This document shows positions 1-9,062 of a stretch of DNA of 64,000 nt, piece after piece. The notes below the pieces were generated by a model. It saw only the letters and a program-made list of their open reading frames with translations, had not been told where the DNA came from and did no database searches. Numbering within the stretch: position 1 is the stretch's first letter; the number at the start of each line of letters is the position of its first letter. The translations under genes and the position numbers were made by a program. The stretch is from Gnetum montanum. Taxonomy: Eukaryota > Streptophyta > Gnetopsida > Gnetales > Gnetaceae. The DNA lies in contig MNCI01017754.1 of the NCBI GenBank assembly GCA_015680685.1, forward strand, positions 349,903-413,902, written 5' to 3'.

Positions 1-533
1 TTTTCCTTTAATTTACAAAGTTAAAAATTCTATCTCTCTACTATGTCGACGACATCCTATTGACGCATGATAAAAATCCTATAAATAGAGTGCCATACTT
101 TAAAATTTTTTGTCATTTTCCATTAAACACGAGGAGTTTCTACAATTTTTCAGAGCCTAAAACCTTCCAAACCCCATATCTTTCACTTTGCTTCTCTGAT
201 TCACCTCATTTTTCATTCTTGTAGCAACCAGAGGTAAGCTCTATATCATGGGGACCACAACCTTAGGTTTTCAAGGAAAAATTTTTCAATTTTTTTCTAA
301 TTCCCACATGGTTTAGCTAATAAAATACAATTAAAATCACTAATTTAAGAAAGCTAAACCTTTCCAATGAACTCTAGTAGACATTAAAATGAAATAATAA
401 TAAAATAATATTAAAATAATCAAACATGCTATGATCACAACTTAGCCAAGTGTAACTAATCCAAGGGATAAGGTACTCAAATGTTATAAAGTTACACATG
501 AAATGCTAATCCTTGATTATGTTGTGATTATAG
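1..533 (+). other. AT-rich leader upstream of a decayed retroelement ORF
   Basis: No coding frame is supported here. A TATA-like string (TATAAATA) sits at 80-87, followed by a pyrimidine-rich stretch at about 150-230. This could be the end of an LTR plus untranslated leader of the element whose coding region starts near 534. I cannot find the matching LTR boundary, because the element runs off the left edge or is truncated. The flank of the related copy (31670-31910, opposite strand) is only weakly similar. Confidence 0.3.
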
Positions 534-3384
534 ATGGCACCAAGACCAAAATGCCCACATGAAGAAGGATGATTCCAACAAAGGGAAAAGCTGTCCAGAA
601 CTAAAAGGAGCCAACAAGAATAACCCCAAGAGCAAGTAGCAAAAACCCATGCAACTGGACCTCTTCGAGAGTAGCCCAATGCGGAATCTATCTGATAGAT
701 TACCCAAGCTAAAATAGAGAAATCCCACCAAAATGAGGCACTAGGATCAAGGTAAAACCTTGAGGTCATGTTGGTAGATGTCTACCTTAGGAAAATTTAG
801 CTTAGGGATATCCAAAATTCAATTTTCCAAGAATTAGACTTTGGTACCTTCCTAAAAATTTCCCTAGAAGATTTCAAGACCCAACTACAAAGTTCTCCCA
901 TATGGCTAATCATCACCTCTAGTCGAGAGTGGTACATGGGAGAAACTTATCTCTTCTAGAATAATAGGTAGCCAAATGCCACTGTGAATATTAAGGACAT
1001 AAGTATGTCCTACTTGGTGAAGGTCATCTTTGAGACCCTTGGCTTGCCTAAAACTAGGAAAAATCTAGCAAAGATCTCTACACAAGTAGACCTAAAGGTC
1101 AAAAAGGAGTGGGTTTAGTAGTGCTATGAAGTGAACCGCAAGGAGTATGGTGCACTCACCATGGTGCAATGTGTATACTTCAAGATAGAAACCTACCACC
1201 TAAATTTGACAATGAGGCCTAGTAAAGTGACTCCATTCTTCACTCATGCATGTGTTGCTCTATGTGGGAAGTTCCTCATTAACCTTTCACAATTGATCTA
1301 GGTGGAGATAGAAAAGCAGTTTTAAAAAAATGAACATGGGAGGAAAGAACTCCCCTTTCCATGCCTTATCCAAAAATTATGCAAAAGTGGAGGGATAGCC
1401 TACTACACTAATGACACATTGAGACATGCTCCTATTACTTCTTGGGTAAAAATGATGAAGGACATGACCCTTGTAGTGGCCAAGATAGAAAAGCAACCAG
1501 CACCACCATCCACTCATAAAACAACACTAGAGGCACATGCTACTATGAAGAAAATGCAAAAGCTCTTAGAGAAGGTCTTGTAGTAGCAACAAGCTGGTCC
1601 AAGTGGTGACCCATCTATCTACTGACTAACCTTGAGCCATCTAAACGAGGTAACTTGAATGGTAACTAGTTGGAGGACATGGTGCTAACTTTCTCTACCC
1701 AAAAAATGCAAGTGTTTACATGCTCAAATCCTAGTGACTAAGAGGTAACAGTGTCCATTCTAGGATAACAATAGTTCCTAGAAATATTTGGAAATGTGGC
1801 TACCTTCTCAGTGTAGTTGGATGAGGGAGATGGAATAATTTTCTTGGTGATGTAGCACCAAGGGTAGGAAATGGTGGCTGAGGTAGTGGTAGACATAGTG
1901 GGAAAGGCCATAAATGTTTCTATGGCATATGTGTTGAATAGTATTGTGCTCAAAGATGTGCAAGTGTTTATAAGAATGGCAAGTGGGAGATTCAGCATGG
2001 CCTAGCATGAGGAGTTGTAGGAACAACTAATGGGGACTCGACAACTAATATCAAAGGTCTTTGACCTTATGGACAACATCATTACTACCTAGTCAGTGGT
2101 GTTGAAGGTAAGGAGCAAGTGCATCATCACCAAGATTCAACTTGAAATAGCCAAATTTGAGAATTGGCACTTGGTCGTAGAGGTTGCAGAACTTAGAGCC
2201 CACCTTGCTGATCCCATGGTACTCAACCAAGTAGTGAACAAGGATGAATATTTTCAGCAACTTCAATCCAAAATTCAACAAGCTGAGTATGCAAAGGAGT
2301 CGATGATCTTTTTCTAGTCCTTAGCTAATACCACTATCTATAACATTTAGAAGGACTTGTTGGAGGTTTGTTAAGAGAATGCAAATCGAACCAAGGATAA
2401 TCATCAATTGAATAGTATCGAGGCCTAAAAGGAGCAAATGGTTGAATACATGAGACAATAGTAGGAGTACCTTTCCAAGGTGACAATGGACCTGAGGAGT
2501 TTGACAATAGAGAATAATAATCTCTTGATGAAGAAGGCCCATGCCCTTCATTAGAGATCTATAATTGAAATCATCACCTAGAAGAATGAGGCCCTTAAAT
2601 TTAATAGGTTTAGAACCAACATAGGACCTAGGTTGGTTCGTAGAAGGATATCAATGATAAAGAAATTGAACTGATGAAGGCAAAGGTGAATGAGACACTC
2701 AAGTAGCTCCAGTAGGGAGGTGACGTGTGGTAGCCTATCTTTGATGGACTAAACATGTACAACAATGTTAAAATCTACCTCAAAGAGTTGCAGATCAAGG
2801 AGATGATCGAATACATGGAGCTTGCCAACCTTTGATATGCAAACTTGGCAATGCTAACTATCGAAAGGCCAATGTCAGATTTGAAAAAGCAAGTGGCTAG
2901 CTTGTACCTATTATACAACGCTAAGTTCAAGCACCATAAGAAGACAAAGAAAAAGCTTAAAATGACGAATGCTGAGCTCGATGTTCTCAAGTCGAACTTC
3001 AATGATTAAAGATCAATAGTTGAGAACTAGGCTAGAAGGTTGAATGACTACCAAGAGCTGCAGAACACTATCAAATCATTTGACATTGAATGAAAGAAAT
3101 CTACAACCTAGTTCATTAATGTGATGGAGCTATTCCTTGCAATGCACTACCCTTGGAATGTTTCCATATTGACCTAAATTAGTGATGATACGTGGACCAT
3201 GTATGATCCTAAGAGTAAGGATGAGAAGATGAAAGCATTGTTGGATACTTTTTGTCTTCCACCATTAGTTGTAGCTACAACCAAAAAACCATAATCGCAA
3301 CCTCAGCCACAATAGCCATGTGCACCTAAAGCAGAAGAAAGTCCTTTAGCATCTCAGGAACCTCCACTGCCTAAGACTGTTTGA
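534..3384 (+). pseudogene. Decayed retroelement ORF: N-terminal domain plus long coiled coil (copy A)
   Basis: A decayed frame can be followed from an ATG at 534 (MAPRPKCPHEEG) to about 3384, broken by many TAG/TAA stops and some frameshifts. The first third contains a segment (about 985-1330) reading TVNIKDISMSYLVK, then ETLGLPKTRKNLAKIST. It aligns with the copy on the other strand at 31.1 kb (TVNIYGVNVSFVVK, then ALNLPNERSKVAHLST). This layout loosely resembles the plant domain catalogued as putative plant transposon protein, but that is a memory-based guess. From about 2040 the product is rich in E, K, Q and L in heptad-like order, so a coiled coil is likely. The end is Pro/Gln/Ser-rich. 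About 250 bp downstream lies a Gypsy-type LTR on the same strand, so this is probably an extra ORF or the sole ORF of a non-autonomous element. No RT or integrase motif was seen. Confidence 0.6.
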
Positions 3385-3634
3385 TTTTCTTCCTCATCTT
3401 CAAGCCACTAGAGGAGTTTTGTTGTCCATTTTTGTCATGGTGTTCAACTTTGCTGTTATGAATACCAATTTTGTATTGATTGTAATTTCGTACACTTGAG
3501 AATTTAGTGTTTGTTTGTGTTTGTTTATGTATATGTAGTTAGTCAATAATCCCATACCTTCCCAAAAATTTTGTAAGAAACTCATTCCTCCTTTTGTTCA
3601 CTTGAGGACGAGTTTTTGCTCAATTGTGGGGATA

Positions 3635-4462
3635 TGATGAGTTGTCATCCATGGGTTTCATTGATGCAATCTTGTCGATGTGATCATGTGGATGCATATG
3701 TGTTGATGCAGTGTCTTTTGTCATGTATATAAATGTGTGCACCAGTTGCATTTATGGCATCCATCCATTAGTAGCTAGTCAAACTCTTTTGTTTTTGTTT
3801 CTCCAAAGTTAGAATATTTTCTAAGTGCTTGATGTAGGAGTGAGAAGTGTACAAATCTTTATTTGATCATGATTGTACTTGAGAACCTCAATGTGAACAA
3901 CAATAAAGATGAACTTTCTTCATAAATCTTACAACACTTGGACTTAGCTTAATGTTTACTTTATGAATTTATTATCCAAGCACTTTACTTTAATGCATTT
4001 AATTAATTAATTCATAGTGATAATTAAAGCACATAAGTATGACCATCTTGAGCATACTCTTAATGCTTGGTAATCCTAGTAGCGGTTAATGCTTGATAAC
4101 CTAGTAGTGTTATAATGTGTTTAGGATGTGTATGGTAGATGGGAATAAATGCTTATGTCAGGAATAGTTGAGCATTAATTAGTTATTATATTAATTAGAT
4201 ATCTAATTACTTTACCTTTATTTTCAGCACTTAGGTGATTTAAACAATAAACATAAAATGATAAAAATCATATGCATTAGTTACACTTAACCATACACAT
4301 GCATTTTACAAGTGAAACTAAAAATATAATGATCATGTTCATTAGATTCACTACCTAGACCCAGTGTACTTAGAGAGCTAAAGTCTATGGAATTTGATTG
4401 GAGAGCTTAGTGAGAGCTAGTGATTCATATGGTTGGGCATAGGGATTGCTTGTTGCTCATCA
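3635..4462 (+). repeat. Gypsy-type LTR, Athila/Tat-like family (3' LTR of copy A element)
   Basis: Begins TGATGAG and ends CTCATCA, the same termini as the LTRs at 31910-32693, 49876-50945 and 55908-56972. Shared internal blocks include the CAATAAAGATGAAC string also seen near 32140 and the terminal block ending in CATATGG, GGCATAGGGAT and GCTCATCA. A short purine-rich TGTGGGGA precedes it at about 3625-3632, a candidate polypurine tract. The sequence after 4462 does not resemble a primer binding site, which fits a 3' LTR. Confidence 0.65.
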
Positions 4463-5600
4463 CCTACTAATCAAACATCTAGTTACAATTATATAAAAAA
4501 ACTTCCTTGTTAAATGGTCTCCTCTATTTACATTCCTTAGGAATTCACATGAATTTAATTTAAAAAATTCTCAATTATGGGAACATTAGGATTATCTCTT
4601 TGAAGAGCTCAACTTGATGTCTCCTCTATTTATAATATTTGAGCATAATTGTCCTTGATTACCTTATGAAGTGGACATTTCCATTTCTTGTATTCCCACT
4701 CTTTACATTTAAAGCACTAAATCTTGGATGAGTTGTTATCTTGATCCTTATCTTCCTCGCCTTGGTCCTTGTTGACCTTGTCATTCTCATTGTCTTTCTC
4801 TTGCTTCTTGTCATGATTTTCCTCTAGGTCTTTAGAATTTGACTTGGATCCTTTCTCAAATTTGGATCAATTATCCTTCCCCTTTAAAGTTTTTTTTCTC
4901 CTACTTCCAAATCCATTGAGTTTCATTTATACCTTAAGTACCAAATGGTAAATGCTTTTGAGGGTTTAAGGCTCATAAAATGTCAACTCCTAATGATAAA
5001 ATATCTTGAGACCTCCAAGAAAGATTGAAGTCTACTTATATTCTTTCTAATTAATCTTACCTTGATGAAAAATATCCCAAAATTCAACATAGAATTCCTT
5101 CACATTCTTATCTTCCTGTCTAAGAAATTTGAGCTTCATGATCATCTCTTGCATCTACCTACGTTGTTTACATTTTTTTAACTAGTACTTTAACAAAGAC
5201 CAATCCCTAATAAGTTTAAAATTTTACCTTTTATAGCTTTGATATTCCTTTTACCACTAAGTTAAATTTGTACATTCTAATCTAGATTTAGTCATTAGTA
5301 CCCTCAAATGATTTGGTACCTCCTCAAGCTCAAAATGCTTGTTAAGTATCTTAATCCAGCTTGCAAATGCATTAGTGAAATTTACATCATTGGAAGTCCT
5401 CAATTCTACATAAGGAGGTCTTGTAGCATTTCTAAAAGCTCTTGCACATCTTGATTTATCTTCATAATCTAATTTTCCATGAGAAGAAGTAGATGTTCTA
5501 GATAGATACCTTGGATTTCTGACATGAGGACTTGGATTTCTTTTTGATGAGGAACTTTGGTCCTATATTTTGCATTTAGAAATTTATGAAAATGTGTTAA
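4463..5600 (-). pseudogene. Gypsy gag fragment (same family as the 34.6-41.3 kb element)
   Basis: The reverse strand matches, piece by piece, the gag region at 38.95-40.0 kb. The block around 5330-5480 corresponds to the one at 39760-39920, which encodes the gag segment around FELEEVPNNL and SRFKLDEE. The block at 4640-4720 corresponds to the zinc-knuckle region (CFKCEE) at about 39090-39150. The fragment lacks pol and LTRs. It abuts the end of the upstream LTR at 4462, so one element probably interrupted or truncated the other. Stops and indels exclude function. Confidence 0.55.
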
Positions 5601-7529
5601 AATATAACTTTAATATTTGATATTATTAGTTTACATGTTACTATTCATGTTATATTTTTATCACATCTTATGTGCTACTATTTTTAAATGGTTTACAGAT
5701 TTAAATAGGTTGTTGGCTATAACTACAATAGAAGAAGTGGTAACTTGTCCAAAAATAGTGAATCACATAGGCAACAATGCCTAAATCAAGAAAAAGTGAA
5801 AATTAGCAAATCATTAGTGGTAGTAAATTTGGAACAATGGTGATCTCAATGGACTCAATATTTTTTTAGATTTAAAGAAGTCATTGGCTATACCAAGATA
5901 GTGATTGGTAGCAACCTATATAAATATTTCTTCATGACAATTGTTAAGGGACTTTTGAAAACATCCTTAATACCCTCTCCCTATTCTCTAACTTATCCCA
6001 CCTCTATCTATCTATTTTCATTACAAAGTGTTGTTGCAATTCAAGCCAGGAATTAATCAAGATTGAGGCACCAACTTGTGCATGTTCCCAACAACTCTAT
6101 TGCTCAATCAATCTCTTCAAGGATGCTAAGGTCAAGTCCATGATCTATGAAGCGGCATGCTTTACTAGTCTTGATTTTAATATACAAGTATGTGATTGGA
6201 TTCTTGGTTTTATCAATCAATTACTTAAATTTTCAAGGTTCTATTCCTGGTTGGTAGGTGATAGATGCCAATTGGGAGATATTGGATCTAGTGAAGGTAT
6301 AAGATTGATCTTGAGGTCCATAATTTAGAATTTGCGTATCTCTATATAGGTTTTCCTTACTTGATCGTTGGCTCCTTGAGGATATGACACAAGGGTTTGT
6401 CATAGATGAGGTGACACCCTATAACAATACTTGGCATGCATTGTCAATTTAGAATGCTCATCACTTTGGCACCATTGCTAAAAGGATCAAAATAGTGAGT
6501 AATCCTTATAGAGGTTTTTGTTCCTTTTTTTAAATTCATATTTCATTTTCTTTATATTTTGTATTAAAAATATAAAAATCTCAAAAGTTAAAATCTTTAG
6601 AGGAGAGTGCTTAAGATAAGGTAATGTGCATAACTTCAAGATCCCCAAAGATTTAAAGTGGATCTTATAGATCCATTTCAAAACTTGGTAAAAGCATTAA
6701 CAAAAGGATTGTAGCAGTTGCTACCCATCTTTGGCTAGGAACATGTAGCAATGCATTCAACTTTGATGATTTCTATAAAACAGCTTCATTGTTGGTGATA
6801 TTTGGATAGGAACATTTAGCAATGAGAGTGTGTGCTGTAATTTTTCCCAGTCGAGTGTGACCTTTCCTTAATTATTTTCAAAAATTGAAATTTTCATTTT
6901 ATTATCATGTTCAAGTTAACATCTAGCAAAAGTATGTAAATATTTCCTATTGTGTGATTTAATTTTGTAAGTTCTTTTAATTTAGACATTTTTATTTCCT
7001 TTGATCTAGATCAATTAGTTAAAGATTAACTTCAAATTTTATGTTTGATATTAGAGCATAGGATTTTATTTGTTTGAAATTTTATGGTAGATTTTTTAAT
7101 ATCTATTTTAGATGGATCTTAAGAAGAAAAATATTCAAGCCCTAAATATAAAGGTGAAAAGCATGAAATTTTCTTTTTTACTTGGATGAAATTAAGACTA
7201 AGGTGGATAAAAATGTACATCACGTGATAATGAGTATTTTTATTTAAATAAAGATGAAAACGTTTCTTACCTTAATGAAAGGAGAGAAGATGAGGAAGAG
7301 CATTCTAGTTATAGGAGTGTAAGAACCCATCGGCTCAAGGTTTCAAGGGAAAGTGATGAATGTTCTGAATTGACAATGCCTTGAACTTCTTTAAATACAA
7401 TGCCAAAAATGAGATGAGGATATTGAACATATGGATAATTACAATGAGCCATAGTTAATTCACAACTCTAGGGGTTTCTAAATTCTTGTTTAGGTTCTCT
7501 TTTAGTCCCTCTCAAAAGTAACCGGGGGA
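5601..7529. other. Unassigned AT-rich sequence
   Basis: No supported gene. A 62-codon open frame at 6140-6328 (+) and a 64-codon one at 6487-6681 (-) have no recognisable motif. A short direct repeat of about 23 bp (GGAACATGTAGCAATG at about 6738; GGAACATTTAGCAATG at about 6809) occurs with a spacing of about 71 bp. The stretch is most likely decayed repeat. Confidence 0.4.
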
Positions 7530-8012
7530 AAGAAAAATGAACACAGACACCGACAGCTAGAGCAATGACCGAAATCATGATGGTAAATTTGACACGTTTC
7601 TCTACGCTGGCACATAACCTAAACCGCCTACAGAATTGATACATAAAGGCCCATATTTGTGGTTGGTCGAGCAGAGTATTTAGTAGTACAAGACGGCAGA
7701 AATAATCTTTTGGTAAAACTCAATTGGCCACCCAAAAAGATGATTTTGACTCGAGTACGGGACACTTCTAGGAAGAAGGATGAACGGAAATGTCGAAACA
7801 AGAGTGAAGTCGACCAACTCCCGAAAATAGGTATGCAATCAACAGATTGAATAACAAACAACATAACGTTGGTTGAACAACTTTGTGAAATGTTTGGCAA
7901 CTCGCGGAAAGTTGGCATCCTGGTAGCCGTACTCGTTGAAAATATCTAAAACAGTATCCTCATTCCAGCGTGACAAAACATAAACGCAACAACTACAGAA
8001 TTATGTTGCATG
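7530..8012 (+). promoter_or_regulatory. Upstream region of the proline-rich gene, conserved in the inverted copy
   Basis: About 480 bp that is less AT-rich than its surroundings and that aligns, in reverse complement, with about 13400-13880 upstream of the pseudogene copy. Shared blocks include AAATCATGATGGTAA with a nearby ACGTTTCTCT and the CTTAAACCGC/CCTAAACCGCC segment. An RY-type core (TGCATG, complement CATGCA) lies at 8007-8012, right before the dyad and TATA box, and is kept in the second copy at 13403-13408. The open frame at 7659-7850 within it is probably chance. Confidence 0.55.
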
Positions 8013-8033
8013 ATGATAATCTGTGATTATCAT
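8013..8033 (+). promoter_or_regulatory. Perfect 9-bp dyad just upstream of the TATA box
   Basis: ATGATAATC (8013-8021), spacer TGT, GATTATCAT (8025-8033): a perfect inverted repeat with 9-bp arms. It contains GATAA-type (I-box/GATA factor) and GATT-type (type-B response regulator) half sites; which factor binds, if any, is inference. It ends 6 bp before the TATA box. In the pseudogene copy the core dyad remains but one arm end is replaced by an (AAAT)n tract. Confidence 0.5.
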
Positions 8034-8039
8034 TTCTGT

Positions 8040-8047
8040 TATAAATA
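8040..8047 (+). promoter_or_regulatory. TATA box of the proline-rich protein gene
   Basis: TATAAATA, 117 bp upstream of the ATG at 8164. With a usual plant spacing, transcription would begin near 8070-8080, leaving a 5' UTR of about 90 nt. The same box lies in the inverted copy at about 13355-13363. Confidence 0.6.
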
Positions 8048-8163
8048 CCTTTAGCCTCTTACTTTCCATATCCACATTTCAACTTCAGTATTTGCAGAGA
8101 GTCAATCTCTATCATCAAGTCATCAACATCATATTTCTCCATTACTTCTTCATCCTGCAAAAC

Positions 8164-8646
8164 ATGGCTTCTGTAACAAAAGTAGTAATGAGATCTGTGT
8201 TAATGATGATGGTCTTTTGTTGGGCACTTGTGTTCTCATCAGCAGATGCAGCAAGACTGACCAGAGGACTCCTGCAACAGCAGCAGCAACAAACAACAAT
8301 TCCAAGCATACCCACAATCCAAGTTCCTAAATTCAGTATTCCACCATTGCCTTCCATTAACAGTATGCCAAAGCTTAGCATTCCACCAGTATCTCTTCCA
8401 TCTCTGCCTCAGCCACAGCAAATCCCATTATCCATTCCCAAGCCAAATGGTGGTCTGCCTCCAGTGCTTCAGCCCATGATTCCATCAGGATTTCCTAAGC
8501 CAACTGCACTGCCTCCTCTTCCCAAGTTCTCAATCCCACAAATGCCTACACAGACTACAGTGCCTCCGTTCCCCAAAATCGCATTTCCTCAGATTCCATC
8601 TCTCCAGATCCCTTCATTTCCTACTCCTCCACCTGTTGGTGCTTAA
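8164..8646 (+). CDS. Secreted proline-rich repeat protein, probably cell wall
   Basis: Single-exon frame of 160 residues from ATG 8164 to TAA 8644. The frame is open to 8023, but the start at 8164 is chosen because it opens a signal peptide, lies about 117 bp after a TATA box, and is conserved in the duplicate (MASxTKV). Residues 1-29 form a signal peptide (hydrophobic MMMVFCWALVF, then SSADA before the likely cleavage site). A short linker with RLTRG and six glutamines (38-43) follows. Residues 46-160 are rich in P, I, S and L with the degenerate repeat PK-F/L/I-S/A-I/F-P-P/Q at 55-61, 69-75, 120-126 and 137-143. There are no cysteines after the signal peptide. This fits a proline-rich structural wall protein; no enzyme domain is visible. 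The tissue of use is unknown. Confidence 0.8.
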   Translation: MASVTKVVMRSVLMMMVFCWALVFSSADAARLTRGLLQQQQQQTTIPSIPTIQVPKFSIPPLPSINSMPKLSIPPVSLPSLPQPQQIPLSIPKPNGGLPPVLQPMIPSGFPKPTALPPLPKFSIPQMPTQTTVPPFPKIAFPQIPSLQIPSFPTPPPVGA

Positions 8647-8900
8647 GACCCTAAGCTTTTGTTGGAATGGCATTTTAATAGTGTGGTTGTCATGGTATTT
8701 CTAATGTTTTAGTTATATGTTTCACTTTGCTTATTACCTTTGGTAGAAGAGTTTGAATAATGTGGATTCAGCCTCTAACACGCCCTTTTCAATATAACTT
8801 TCTGGTTACAAATTTGGTTTTGTAATCCCTTGTTCTTTGTTTCACATTTATGAGTTTATTTTTAATTTATTCAGTGTCCAATATTGCTTCCATCTTTATG
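8647..8900 (+). other. 3' UTR and downstream flank of the proline-rich gene
   Basis: The sequence after the stop still aligns with the duplicate (for example GCATTTT, TTTTAGTTATAT and TTTGAATAATGT occur in both), so the duplicated block extends at least 150-200 bp past the stop. T-rich tracts and AATAT/AATAAA-like strings at about 8870-8950 could serve polyadenylation; the exact site cannot be told. Confidence 0.4.
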
Positions 8901-9062
8901 GTTCTGCATTGATATTCAATACAAATTCATTGATAAGTAATCATAATAAATAATATGGCAAAAGTATTGTAACAGGGTGAATATTATAATCTGTAAGTAA
9001 ACATCATTCATGAATAAGTTTTCTCCATTACCTTTTGTTTATCATTTGTAAAATATAGGTAA

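Noticed and set aside
7659-7850. 63-codon frame upstream of the proline-rich gene
   Set aside because: Sits in a conserved upstream flank; the duplicate does not keep it as a reading frame.
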